A stretch of DNA of 64,000 nucleotides from CBDBBY01 sp965205055 (GCA_965205055.1 OZ242030.1:4216001-4280000); one strand, 5' to 3'; positions 43,010 through 52,454 are shown, counted from the first letter of the stretch. Notes: generated by a model not told the origin, from the sequence alone. Numbers and translations are program-made.

Positions 43010-43476
43010 GCTGCGTCTTCGACACCAATGCGTTTTGCCAGCTATTCGATAGCTACTACCGGAACCGATTCCCGACGCTTTGGGAGCGGTTTGGCGGATT
43101 GGTGGCGAACGACAGAATCACGTCCACCCGTGAAATCAGGCGCGAAATTGGAAATCATCGTGTCTCGACGTTGCGTGATTGGGCAAGCGAAAATATAGGG
43201 ATGTTTCCTATACCCAACGCCGATGAAGCACATGTCGTCAACAGAATTTTCAGAGAGCTTCATTTCCAGCAGGTCATTGAGCGCCGCAAGCTTCAGAAGG
43301 GCGGACTCAACGCGGACCCTTTCATTGTCGCGCGGGCATATGTTCTCGAAGGAACAGTTGTTACGATGGAGAGCAATCCCCCAAACGGGGCGAGGATACC
43401 AAACATCTGCGACCATTTCGAAGTCGGTTGCCTGTCCCTTGAAGGATTCATGGAGGCAGAAAACTGGACGTTCTAA
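43006..43476 (+). CDS. DUF4411 PIN-like toxin
   Basis: The 156-residue protein begins SCVFDTNAFCQLFDSYYRNRFPTLWERFGGL, the start of DUF4411 proteins. The D-T-N is the first acidic cluster of the PIN fold. TSTREIRREI, NADPFIVARAYVLEGTVVTME (second acidic cluster) and the terminal SLEGFMEAENWTF complete it. It starts at a TTG overlapping the stop of the ImmA-type gene, so the pair is co-translated. The likely action is RNA cleavage held in check by the partner. Length and motifs are intact, so the module may be active. Confidence 0.85.
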   Translation: MSCVFDTNAFCQLFDSYYRNRFPTLWERFGGLVANDRITSTREIRREIGNHRVSTLRDWASENIGMFPIPNADEAHVVNRIFRELHFQQVIERRKLQKGGLNADPFIVARAYVLEGTVVTMESNPPNGARIPNICDHFEVGCLSLEGFMEAENWTF

Positions 43477-44007
43477 TGCCAGTCACCGATCATCGATTTT
43501 TTTAAATCGACAATACGGATGCTTGGATTCATCGGACAAGCATTGCACATGATCTGTTTTTCCTTGTTGATCAAATTACAACGAATAAATTGCCATCCTA
43601 CAACCCAATCGCGAAACTTGAAGCATGTTAACTTTAGCATTTTTGCATGACCCATGCTGAGCGTCATATGCTGCCTCGAAAACATGCGTTGACCTGCCTT
43701 CCTCGATTGGACGGCTTATCGTGCGGCCGCCGCCTGAACAAAAAAATGGAACGCCCCATTATAGTCAGCTATTGCCTTGAGCCCGCAGCCACAACATGTT
43801 GATTCTCGTCGAAGACGGGCTTTCGGCTCGCGAATTGGTGCTCACGAATTCGGTTGAATTGATCGGAGTCCGGCCGTTTCGCGCGGCTTTCGGCGCGATT
43901 TTGAAGGATCCGGCAGCGAAACGCGAAATCCGGCGGAAGGCTGCCGTTCAGGGCGTATCACACAGCCATAGTTGCCTCCGTGTTCCGCGTCTGCCATTTG
44001 TTTTCCG
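43477..44007. other. Intergenic stretch with a MITE fragment
   Basis: AT-rich at first (43480-43650), with no gene. It contains the MITE fragment at 43660-43757; the rest (43758-44007) has no recognised feature. Confidence 0.45.
43660..43757 (+). repeat. MITE fragment (copy d), right part only
   Basis: Reads CGTCATATGCTGCCTCGAAAAC, then CTCGATTGGACGG, and ends AAAAAAATGGAACGCCCC, matching the interior and right end of the 166-bp MITE family. The left end is not recognisable. Confidence 0.65.
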
Positions 44008-44307
44008 ATGAGTCTGCAATTTTGGTGGGTCATGGAAAAACTGCAGCGGCGGTTCGGCGTCGGCATCGGGACTTGGCTTCTGGAGGCGGCGTCCGAGGAG
44101 GGCTGCACGCGCGGCTTCTTGGCGCGCGGGCTTTGCGAATTCGCGGATTGGCGCGATGCGAAGGGTGATCTCTGCCTGGCCTCGGCGCATCGCGCGCTTC
44201 CGGCTTTGGCGGCGGATCTGGGGGTGCCGCGTCCGGCACCGCCGTCGGTCCGGCGCGTTCCTTCGGACCCGGTTCCGGATCCTCGGATCGAGGCGGCGCT
44301 CGGCGGA
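44008..44307 (+). pseudogene. Truncated N-terminal domain of a DUF4338/DruA-like or IS4-type protein
   Basis: The frame reads GCTRGFLARGLCEFADWRDAKGDL, then ALPALAADLGVPRPAPP. It resembles the R-x-x-L-A-R-x-L-C-E-x-x-x-W-R-x-x-x-G pattern at the start of DUF4338 (DruA) proteins and some IS4-type transposases. After ~100 residues (PRIEAALGG) the resemblance ends abruptly. Only the N-terminal module is left, with no catalytic part. I regard it as a mobile-element remnant. Confidence 0.45.
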
Positions 44308-45239
44308 TCATGTTTCAAAAGCTCTGCAAAAGCTTCCACGAGGAATTGGTTGCGGCAAGTCTTTTTTTCGCCATCAACCATCCCCTGAACAGGAAAGGAC
44401 GGCACCATGACCGGGATGCATGGCAGATCGAAGCAGCGGAGTTCAAAGCTGAGCTGAAGGTCCTTGCGTCCCTGCCGCCTGCGCCGGTCAAGCTAGTGGC
44501 AGATTTTAGTCAGATAGTACCTTATTTGGCGGACGGAAAGGAGATGTTCGAAGATTGCGGACCGGCCACAGGTCTTCGCACCTTTTCCTTTGTGGAGTTC
44601 AATGAATTCTGAAATCGGCTTCTCAGTCCTCTTGATGGAATTGTAGACGCTGCGCCGGAACCAGCAAGCATCAAATGGACTCTAATGAGTCGAACCTGCC
44701 ACTAGTCCTGCCGACCGGCGAACACGGGATCGTCGGCGTCCTTGAACCGGCGGCGGAAGGCAATCTTCGCGGCGTTTGCAGACGTTCTGGAAATCCGATC
44801 GCTTGAATTCTGGATCCCACCGGTTGTGGATGTTCAACTGGACGCGGTTTTGGGGAACCCGTCGCTCCGGCGTCAAGACGGAGTCGCGACAATGGGTGCA
44901 ATCGGATAGAAAGCTTACTTCTGCGAGTCTGCGGATACAAAATGCTTGATGTCTCCGAACCGGATTTTCTGAAGGGCAGAAGTCTGTCTGGACAAAACTT
45001 GACGATCTGCACAGGGCATTGGGTCGCCGGATCGGCAGTGTGCCGGTCAAACTTCCTCTGCAACGGCATGCGGAACGCTATGGAGGGAGCACGCACCATG
45101 TATCGGTGAAGCCTCGAAACGATCAAGTTTCATAAAGACGAGGTTGCGGATAAAATTGGAAGATCAACGCCGGTAGAAGAATCCCAAGAAGGATTTTGGC
45201 GTTGGTCTCGAGATCGATCAATAGAGCGAACCGGACGAA
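44308..45239. other. Intergenic stretch before the type III R-M locus
   Basis: About 930 nt without a convincing gene. A 100-residue frame at 44310-44612 is open but unlike known proteins. 44835-44893 (minus) is roughly 80% like 62706-62764 (plus), a possible further repeat. The R-M promoter should lie near the right edge. Confidence 0.4.
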
Positions 45240-46298
45240 ATGGCATGTGCAGTTGAAACAACCGGGTTGACCGGCAATTCCTACAAGGCGTTGCTTCGCA
45301 AGCAGATTCTGCGCGTGCGTCCCCCTTCCGTAGGAATGGCCGTAGCATATGTTTCCACTCAGGGATTCAGACTGGTGAAGGAAATTCTCGATGAGGGCGA
45401 CGTCCGTGAGGTCCGGCTGGTTGCTGACGCGAAAGACTTCGTAACTCATCCCAATGCCTTGAGAAGCGCACGCGACGGCGGCTGGCACGTTCGCGTCGTG
45501 GACAGCCTCCCAGGAACTTTTCATCCCAAACTTTACATTGGAGGGGGCGGCTTCAATGACATCGGCGCCATGACCAATTTGTCTCTTGCGATCGCCGGGT
45601 CGCCGAATCTTAGCCGCGGCGGGTTCGCAAAGAACGGAGAGTGCGTCTTTTGGAGCGATGCTTCTCACAGTCGTGGATCCGCCGCGAAAGCGTGGCTGAG
45701 CTGTTGGAACGCAGGTGATGAGTTGACGGACCGAAGGTTGACCGCTTATGAGAAGCAATTCGCCTTGCGGAATCTCAGCCGCGATCGGAAAGACATGATC
45801 GCCTTGGGGGTCGCCGACAATTTCCCGAAGATGGTTGACGGCGCGCCGAAGAGAGGCATTGCTCCGCCGAGGAGCGAGCAAAAGGCGATCTCGGAAACCG
45901 CAGCATCCGTGGCTTGGGCCGGTTTGCAGTCTTTCACCGGAGAGTACAAATTCCAAGTCGAGTTTCCGAAGGTGGCTGGGGAAGTGCTGAACCGCATTTT
46001 AGGAAAACCGGCACATGGCAACGCCGTCGACATCAACTGCGAAGACCGCGAAACCCGTGAATTCAAATATTATCCTGATAACGGAATGTTCAGACTGAAC
46101 ATCCCAAATGAAGTGCCTCTTGTCGATTGGGCGCGCGAGCACAAAGCGGGCATCGCCTGCGTCGAGTGCAGCACGGCCGAAGAAAATCCGCACTTCAATA
46201 TACTGAAGCCCGGTCGATCGATGATGGACATCGTGGAGCGCTCATTTGCGCTTGGCACATGGGGGCGAACGCCGACAAGGCTCTACGGGTGGTGCTGA
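45240..46298 (+). CDS. PLD-like nuclease (NgoFVII-type) of a type III R-M locus
   Basis: The 352-residue protein has a phospholipase-D-type HxK motif, GTFHPKLYIGG (~residue 98), followed by LAIAGSPNLSRGGF, as in NgoFVII-like restriction enzymes and DrmC. Only one HxK motif is evident, so it would act as a dimer. A second half (residues ~210-340) with KFQVEFPKVAGEVLNR and GMFRLNIPNEVPL may bind DNA. The TGA overlaps the mod start (TGATG), so it is translated with the methyltransferase and helicase. A nuclease beside a complete type III pair is additional to the classical two-gene layout. Confidence 0.78.
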   Translation: MACAVETTGLTGNSYKALLRKQILRVRPPSVGMAVAYVSTQGFRLVKEILDEGDVREVRLVADAKDFVTHPNALRSARDGGWHVRVVDSLPGTFHPKLYIGGGGFNDIGAMTNLSLAIAGSPNLSRGGFAKNGECVFWSDASHSRGSAAKAWLSCWNAGDELTDRRLTAYEKQFALRNLSRDRKDMIALGVADNFPKMVDGAPKRGIAPPRSEQKAISETAASVAWAGLQSFTGEYKFQVEFPKVAGEVLNRILGKPAHGNAVDINCEDRETREFKYYPDNGMFRLNIPNEVPLVDWAREHKAGIACVECSTAEENPHFNILKPGRSMMDIVERSFALGTWGRTPTRLYGWC

Positions 46299-48268
46299 TG
46301 GGAGGCAACGCGAAGGCTTCGTCCTCAGGAGGCGCCCAATTGAGCATTGCGGCGCTTGAACGCGGAATGAAAACGCCTGCCGCGCTTTCGGATGACGCGG
46401 CATCGCGAAAGCGCGATATGCTGAAAAATTTCATCGCGCAGAGTTTCCCCGAGTGCCTGTCCGAAGGATATATCGACTTCGAAACCCTGCGGCGGGCGCT
46501 TGGCGATTGGGTCGAGGCGCCCAACGAGCGCTTCGGGCTCGTTTGGCCGGGCAAGGCGCAATGCATGAAAATCATCCAGCAGCCGAGCGTCTCGACTCTG
46601 AACCCGGACCTGGCCGAGTCGGTGAATTTCGAATCCACCGACAACATCTTTGTCGAAGGCGAAAATCTCGAAGTCCTGAAGCTGCTGCAGAAGTCGTATT
46701 TCGGCAAAATCAAAATGATCTATATCGATCCGCCCTACAACACAGGGCAGGAGTTCATTTACCCCGACAAATTTTCCGAAAGCCAGGATTCCTACCTTGC
46801 CCGCACCGGCCAGATTGACGGCGCGGGGCGCAGATTCCGCACCAACACGGACACGGTCGGACGATATCATACGAACTGGCTGAATATGATGTTTCCGCGC
46901 CTCTACCTTGCAAGAAATCTTCTGCGAGACGACGGGGCGATATTCATCTCCATCGACGACCATGAATTGAGTCGCCTTCGCGAACTTTGCGACCAAATTT
47001 ATGGCGAGGAAAATTTCAAGGCCGACATTGCGTGGCAGAAGCGATACACGCGAAGCAACAACACGGTCGATTTCACCGCAGTGGTGGAACATATTCTTGT
47101 CTACGCGAAGTCCGAAGCGTTTGAAGTGGCGTTGTTGCCCCGCACCGAGGATGCGGATGCCCGCTACTCCAATCCGGACAATGATCCGCGCGGCGATTGG
47201 AAGGGCGCTTCATTTCTGAATCCCGCTTCGCCGCAAGACCGGCCGAATCTTTGCTACCCGCTCAAGAATCCGAATACGGGACGAGTCGTTCACCCGACGG
47301 CCAATGCCTGGCGCCGCTCCCGCGACGCATTTGAAGAACTCGCCGCCGACAACCGCCTTTACTGGGGGCCCGATGGCAGGGCGTCCGTTCCCTCGATCAA
47401 GATGTTTCTTTCGGAAGCGCGCGGTCTGACGCCTACAAACTTCTGGGCGCACGGCTACGCAGGGCACACGGACGAAGGCACGCGAGATCTGGAGGCACTC
47501 ATTCCCGGCAAGGTGTTCAACAATCCGAAGCCGGTGAAGCTCATTCGGAGGATGCTGGAGCATGCATGCAACGGACCGGGAGATATCGTGCTGGACTTCT
47601 TCGCGGGGTCTTGCGCGACGGCGCAGGCGACAATCGAAATGAACCTCGAAGATGGCGGCAGCCGAAAATTCATCGTCGTCCAATTGCCGGAACCCCTTGA
47701 AGCGGATTCCAATGCCGCCAAAGCCGGGTTTTCGACAATCGCCGCAATCGGCAAGGAACGCATTCGCCGCGTCATCGCAAAGGCGCGGGAATCTTCGGAA
47801 GGACAACTCGACCTCGACCGAAGACTTGCCGCCGACTTGGGTTTCAAGGCATTCCGACTGGACCGGTCCAACTTCAGGATCTGGACCGGTCTCTCGGAAA
47901 TGGCGGACGCTGTCGAACTTGGGCGTCAGCTTGAACTGCATGCTGATCATTGCAGGGCTGAAAGCACGCCCGACGACATATTGCACGAATTGCTGCTGAA
48001 GGCGGGCTTTCCCCTTTCCGCGGACGTGAAAACGCTCACCCTCGCAGGGTCGGAAATATACTCCGTCGGAGACGGCGCAATGCTCGTTTGCCTTGAGAAA
48101 CATGTCAGCTTCGAACTTATAAGCGCCCTTGCCGAATGCGATGCGGCGCAAGTTGTCTGCCTTGACGGAGGATTCAACGGCAATGACCAGCTCAAGGCAA
48201 ATGCGGTTCAAGCATTCAAGGCGCGTGCGCAGACCGGCAAACCCGAAATTGTCTTCCGGACGGTGTGA
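46298..48268 (+). CDS. mod: Type III restriction-modification DNA methyltransferase (Mod)
   Basis: This 656-residue beta-class adenine methyltransferase has the catalytic motif IV first: KMIYIDPPYNTGQEF (~residue 145). NWLNMMFPRLYLARNLL and AIFISIDDHELSRLR follow, and the AdoMet motif I comes later (GDIVLDFFAGSCATAQA, ~residue 425). This order defines type III Mod proteins. The region in between is the target-recognition part. It modifies one strand of an asymmetric site and is required for Res activity. ATG 46298 is used because it overlaps the preceding stop; the stop overlaps a GTG for Res. No homopolymer tract suggesting phase variation was noticed. Confidence 0.93.
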   Translation: MGGNAKASSSGGAQLSIAALERGMKTPAALSDDAASRKRDMLKNFIAQSFPECLSEGYIDFETLRRALGDWVEAPNERFGLVWPGKAQCMKIIQQPSVSTLNPDLAESVNFESTDNIFVEGENLEVLKLLQKSYFGKIKMIYIDPPYNTGQEFIYPDKFSESQDSYLARTGQIDGAGRRFRTNTDTVGRYHTNWLNMMFPRLYLARNLLRDDGAIFISIDDHELSRLRELCDQIYGEENFKADIAWQKRYTRSNNTVDFTAVVEHILVYAKSEAFEVALLPRTEDADARYSNPDNDPRGDWKGASFLNPASPQDRPNLCYPLKNPNTGRVVHPTANAWRRSRDAFEELAADNRLYWGPDGRASVPSIKMFLSEARGLTPTNFWAHGYAGHTDEGTRDLEALIPGKVFNNPKPVKLIRRMLEHACNGPGDIVLDFFAGSCATAQATIEMNLEDGGSRKFIVVQLPEPLEADSNAAKAGFSTIAAIGKERIRRVIAKARESSEGQLDLDRRLAADLGFKAFRLDRSNFRIWTGLSEMADAVELGRQLELHADHCRAESTPDDILHELLLKAGFPLSADVKTLTLAGSEIYSVGDGAMLVCLEKHVSFELISALAECDAAQVVCLDGGFNGNDQLKANAVQAFKARAQTGKPEIVFRTV

Positions 48269-48276
48269 GCGGCGGA

Positions 48277-51200
48277 ATGAAGCTTAGATTTGATCCGTCG
48301 CTTCAATATCAGCTTGACGCGATCAATGCCGTCGTGGACGTGTTCGATGGCCAGCCATTCGCCCGCGCCGAGGCTGCGGCGTTCAATGCATTCCAGACCG
48401 CCGGGCTGTTTCAAACCGAACTCGGCATCGCCAATCGCTTGCTGGTCCCGGAAGGCGAACTGGCGCGGAACGTCCATCGCGTGCAGGAGCGCAACGGCAT
48501 TGAAAAGTCCGCGACCCGCATTCGGCCCACGGCTGCCGAGCGCGTCATGGAGTCGACGCCCTGTCCTGATCGGACGGAAGACCAGGAGTTCCTTGCGGAC
48601 AGGCCGGACTTGTCCATCGAAATGGAGACCGGAACCGGAAAAACCTATGTCTATCTGCGCACCCTTTTTGAGCTGAACAAGACGTACGGATTCAAGAAAT
48701 TCATCGTTGTCGTGCCGAGCGTCGCCATCCGCGAGGGCGTGCTCAAGAGCATCGAAATGATGAAGGAGCATTTCCAAACGCTCTACGAGAATACGCCCTT
48801 CGAGCATTTCGTCTACGACTCCGGAAGACTCGGAAAATTGCGCCAGTTTGCGATGAGCAACCAAATTCAGATCATGGTCATCAACATCCAGTCTTTCCGG
48901 AAGGATGTTTCCGGCACGGCATTGTCGGAGATGACCGAGGACGAATTGAAGAAGCTCAATGTCATCAACCGCGAGAACGATCGCATGTCCGGAAGGCGAC
49001 CGATTGAATTCATCCGGGCAGTTCGCCCGATCATCGTCATCGACGAGCCGCAAAGCGCGGACAGCACCGGGAAGTCGCGGCGCGCCATTCGCAGCCTTGA
49101 TCCGCTGATGACGCTGCGCTACAGCGCGACGCACAGGAATTCCCGCAACCTTCTCTACAAACTCGATCCCATCAAGGCATACGATCTTCGCTTGGTGAAG
49201 CGCATAGAGGTCGCGTCCGTTCGTTCCGACGACAGCTTCAGCGACGCATATGTCAAACTGCTGGAAACGGACAATGCAAAGGGCATCAAGGCTCGCCTGG
49301 AGATCCATAAGGAAGGACCGTCCGGGCCCAAGCTCGCCAGGCTATGGGTCAAGCAGGGCGACGACCTGTATGTCAAATCCGGCGAACGATCCGCATATCG
49401 AGACGGCTACATTCTGCGGAACATCGACTGCACGCCCGGATCCGAGCGCATCGAGTTCAGCCAAGGCCGCTTTTTGGAGCGTGGACGGGAGATCGGCGGA
49501 CTGGGCGACGATTTGATGCGCGCCCAAGTCCGCGAGACGGTGGAACAGCACCTGAAGAAGGAACGGACGCTCAAGGGAAAAGGCATCAAGATTCTTTCGC
49601 TGATTTTCATCGACCGTGTCGCCAACTACCGGATCTACAATGACGACGGCACGACCTCCCTCGGCAAGATAGGCAGATGGTTCGAGGACGCATACCGCGA
49701 ATTCACGGCGAAACCAGCCTACAAGGGGCTGATCCCGTTCGATGTCTCCGAAGTGCACAACGGATATTTCTCGCGGGACAAGGACGGGTGTGCCAGAGAT
49801 ACGCGCGGCAACTCGATTGCCGACGAGGACACCTACAATCTTATCATGCGCGAAAAGGAGCGCCTTCTCGACCCGAAAGTCGCACTGCGATTCGTCTTTT
49901 CGCATTCTGCGCTGAGGGAAGGCTGGGACAATCCCAACGTCTTCCAGATTTGCACCCTGAACGAAACCCAATCCAAAGAGAAGAAGCGGCAGGAAATCGG
50001 GCGCGGACTGCGTCTGTCCGTCAACGAACGCGGCGAGCGGGTTCGCGACGAGACAGTCAACCGGCTGACTGTCATCGCCAACGAATCTTACGAGGATTTC
50101 GCGCGGAAGCTGCAGACCGAATTCGAGGAGGATTCGGGCATCGGCTTCGGCAGGGTCAATAAGGTCGCCTTTGCGGGGCTTGGCCGGACCGCCGGCGACG
50201 GCACGGAGATGGCGATCGGTCGGGACAGCTCGGCCCGGATTTGGGCAGGACTTGTTCAGAACGGCTATCTCAGCGAGGCAGGCCGCATTCTTGACAAGTT
50301 CGATCCCGCAAACCCGGATTTCGAACTCATGCTGCCCGACGAATTCGCGGATCTTCAGGCGGAGATCGTCGACGAGATCAGCCGAAAGGTCTTCAAGAAC
50401 CGGATTGTCAATGCGCGGCAACGGCACGACCTCCGGCTTCGCAAGGAGGTCCAGCTCGGCCTCGAGTTCCAGGAGATGTGGGAGCGCATAAGGCACCGCA
50501 CGCGTCGCCGCGTCACATTCGACACCGCGGAACTGATCGAGCGGGCGCTATCGCGCATCCGACGGCTCGAAACGATCCAACCGCCGCGCGTGGTGACCAC
50601 GGTCGCGGAAGTTGATTTCTCGAAGGCCGGGGCAGCGGCCGGCACTCAGGTCACGACGAAGGTCCAGGAGGTGGATCGAGTCAAGGTTCTCCCCGACCTT
50701 CTCGCTTTTCTCCAGGGGGAGACCGGGCTGACCCGGCGCACGCTGGCTGAAATCCTCAAGCGGTCCGGCAGGCTCGCCGAGTTCAAGGCGAGCCCGCAGG
50801 CATTCATGGCGGCCGTCGCGAAAGAGATTTCCTCCGCCCTGCACGACCTGATGTTGAAAGGAATCAAGCACGAGAAGATCGCGGGCATCCATTGCGAGCA
50901 AAGCCGAATCGAACAGGAGGCGGAGGACGGCATTGTCCGGTATCTGAGCGACCTCCACGAGGTGCAGAACCGGGGGAAACCCCTGTTCGACTTTGTCGAT
51001 TACAAGTCCGAGGTCGAAAGACGGTTCGCCCGCGACTTGGATAGCAACGAAAACGTCAAGATGTTCACCAGACTGCCAAGCTGGTTCAAAATTGATACGC
51101 CGGTTGGTCCCCACAATTCCAATTGGGCCTTTGTCACAGAGCGCGAGCAGAAGCTGTATTTTGTGCGCGAGACCAAGAGAAATCCTGACTCGAAGAAACG

Positions 51201-51279
51201 CCGGGCAAAGGAAAATGAGGAAGTTATTCGTGACCGCAAGCACTTCAAATGCCGGAGCAATACTCCCCGGTTTCGGTGA
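48277..51279 (+). CDS. res: Type III restriction enzyme Res subunit
   Basis: This 1000-residue helicase-nuclease has an N-terminal KLRFDPSLQYQLDAINAV, Walker A IEMETGTGKTYVYLRTL (~residue 112), a DEPQ box VIDEPQSAD (~255) and the late helicase motif QEIGRGLRLSVN. The C-terminal PD-(D/E)xK domain has FDYKSEVERRFARDL-like and IDTPVGPHNSNWAFV segments and ends the core with YFVRETK. The last residues (HFKCRSNTPRFR) diverge from the usual KHFEAL...V ending, so ~15-20 residues may have been lost; a 55-bp repeat begins 36 nt after the stop. ATG 48277 matches the family start; the GTG at 48265 overlaps mod. Confidence 0.93.
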   Translation: MKLRFDPSLQYQLDAINAVVDVFDGQPFARAEAAAFNAFQTAGLFQTELGIANRLLVPEGELARNVHRVQERNGIEKSATRIRPTAAERVMESTPCPDRTEDQEFLADRPDLSIEMETGTGKTYVYLRTLFELNKTYGFKKFIVVVPSVAIREGVLKSIEMMKEHFQTLYENTPFEHFVYDSGRLGKLRQFAMSNQIQIMVINIQSFRKDVSGTALSEMTEDELKKLNVINRENDRMSGRRPIEFIRAVRPIIVIDEPQSADSTGKSRRAIRSLDPLMTLRYSATHRNSRNLLYKLDPIKAYDLRLVKRIEVASVRSDDSFSDAYVKLLETDNAKGIKARLEIHKEGPSGPKLARLWVKQGDDLYVKSGERSAYRDGYILRNIDCTPGSERIEFSQGRFLERGREIGGLGDDLMRAQVRETVEQHLKKERTLKGKGIKILSLIFIDRVANYRIYNDDGTTSLGKIGRWFEDAYREFTAKPAYKGLIPFDVSEVHNGYFSRDKDGCARDTRGNSIADEDTYNLIMREKERLLDPKVALRFVFSHSALREGWDNPNVFQICTLNETQSKEKKRQEIGRGLRLSVNERGERVRDETVNRLTVIANESYEDFARKLQTEFEEDSGIGFGRVNKVAFAGLGRTAGDGTEMAIGRDSSARIWAGLVQNGYLSEAGRILDKFDPANPDFELMLPDEFADLQAEIVDEISRKVFKNRIVNARQRHDLRLRKEVQLGLEFQEMWERIRHRTRRRVTFDTAELIERALSRIRRLETIQPPRVVTTVAEVDFSKAGAAAGTQVTTKVQEVDRVKVLPDLLAFLQGETGLTRRTLAEILKRSGRLAEFKASPQAFMAAVAKEISSALHDLMLKGIKHEKIAGIHCEQSRIEQEAEDGIVRYLSDLHEVQNRGKPLFDFVDYKSEVERRFARDLDSNENVKMFTRLPSWFKIDTPVGPHNSNWAFVTEREQKLYFVRETKRNPDSKKRRAKENEEVIRDRKHFKCRSNTPRFR

Positions 51280-51314
51280 TTGGGTGACATGCCAGATCCT
51301 TCGTCGAGGTTGGT

Positions 51315-51369
51315 CTGAACTGCCCCGGGTTTTCCGGAGAGCAATCGGCTGAAGGAACGAGCCGGACGG
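51315..51369 (+). repeat. 55-bp dispersed repeat, copy B
   Basis: CTGAACTGCCCCGGGTTTTC ... AAGGAACGAGCCGGACGG, 36 nt after the res stop. It shares length and sequence with the copies at 19798 and 35925. Confidence 0.82.
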
Positions 51370-51386
51370 AATTCCTTCAGAACGGA

Positions 51387-51956
51387 TCAGGCAAGTAGGT
51401 GCTCGACCTGCGAAAGGAATCCGGCCCCCAGATCGTTGACGATCGAAACCGTTTTGACGCCGCAGGAGGTCAGATCCAGCGCTTCGCGGCTGTCAGTCAC
51501 CGCGGAATACGATGAATCCGGGCGACTCAGTTTCAGATGCAACGTTTTTTCCGGGCCGACCGCGTTCATTATCGCGAGCACTTCGTCCAGAAAGCCCACG
51601 CCGGACAGCATGGTCGTGCGCCCCTCGTCCCGGTTCGACTCGACCCGCCGCAACGCGATTTCGCCGAGGTGGCTCCTCCCGAATTTCGGCTTCAGCACGT
51701 TTTCGCTGTACTGAATGTACGCGTCCCGCGGCGTCAGTCCGCCGAATTCGCTGCAAGGCTCGTCTTTGCGGTCCTCGAAATGGAAAACGCCGGTTTCCTC
51801 GCCGAGACCGTAATGCGCGTGCGCCATCCGCTTCAGCGCGTCCGAAAGCGCGAAGTGGTCCGAATGCTCGGCTCCCAGCAGTTCGCTGAGATATTCGCCG
51901 GTGCGATTCTTTCCGGAACGCGGCGGCCCGGAAATCAAAACGAGCAGATACCTCAC
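51387..51956 (-). CDS. dNMP-kinase-like P-loop protein
   Basis: The 189-residue protein opens LLVLISGPPRSGKNRTGEYL, a P-loop of the GxxRSGK(N/D) kind found in T4-type deoxynucleoside monophosphate kinases. FALSDALKRMAHAHYGL (base-binding helix region), GLTPRDAYIQYSEN and FGRSHLGEIAL follow, as in that family. A C-terminal Rossmann-like part contains LHLKLSRPDSSY. It probably phosphorylates a deoxynucleotide or nucleotide analogue. Such genes are typical of phages and mobile DNA. Translation starts at GTG overlapping the stop of the small gene upstream (GTGA). A modified-base or nucleotide-pool role near the R-M locus is only inference. Confidence 0.65.
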   Translation of the reverse strand: MRYLLVLISGPPRSGKNRTGEYLSELLGAEHSDHFALSDALKRMAHAHYGLGEETGVFHFEDRKDEPCSEFGGLTPRDAYIQYSENVLKPKFGRSHLGEIALRRVESNRDEGRTTMLSGVGFLDEVLAIMNAVGPEKTLHLKLSRPDSSYSAVTDSREALDLTSCGVKTVSIVNDLGAGFLSQVEHLLA

Positions 51957-52189
51957 CGATGCAGCCGCGAATGCGGTTTATCCGTTGTCTTTAATCGACG
52001 GAGCTGCTCGCCTTCGATGAAAATCCGCCGCTCTCCCATTCTGCAATTGATCAGTCCCAACACCAACACGCGGAGGCGAACACCCGCAGCCGCAAACGAA
52101 TTGTCGAGCATCGCAATTGCACTCCGAAGCGCGTAGCGAGCCGGGAAATCTTCTACGACAGAAATCCACTGCCCGCTTGGATCCGACAA
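51953..52189 (-). CDS. Small hypothetical protein coupled to the kinase-like gene
   Basis: A 78-residue product from a TTG at 52189, with AAGGA eight bases upstream. It has an amphipathic helix (YALRSAIAMLDNSFAAAG), a hydrophobic strand (RLRVLVLGLINCRM) and a basic end (LRRLKTTDKPHSRLHR). It overlaps the kinase-like gene by GTGA, which supports it as real and co-translated. No family was recognised. The frame is open a few codons upstream (RIDD), so the true start may differ. Confidence 0.5.
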   Translation of the reverse strand: MSDPSGQWISVVEDFPARYALRSAIAMLDNSFAAAGVRLRVLVLGLINCRMGERRIFIEGEQLRRLKTTDKPHSRLHR

Positions 52190-52454
52190 ATCGTCAATCC
52201 TTCAGTCGAAGGAGGGGTATTTCAACTGGACCATGAATTCAACGCGGTTTGGGCGTTCGCACGTGAAGGTTCTGTGCAGAAGTGGGCTTCATTGGCATGA
52301 AACATCTCCACCATTGGGCACACTTCGACCGTTCCCCGGCTGCGCCAAGGCTGAGCGGCGTCTGCGGGCTTTCGCTCCCCGCGCCGGGATGGCGTTCGCG
52401 GGCGTCCCCCGTTCCGGCCCGCCGGCGATCCCGTTTCGGAGGGCTCGGCTTGCG

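Noticed and set aside
45240..51279. PLD nuclease + methyltransferase + helicase read as DISARM
   Set aside because: The helicase has type III Res motifs (DEPQ box, C-terminal RETK nuclease) and the methyltransferase has type III motif order. No DrmB (DUF1998) or DrmA-type helicase is present.
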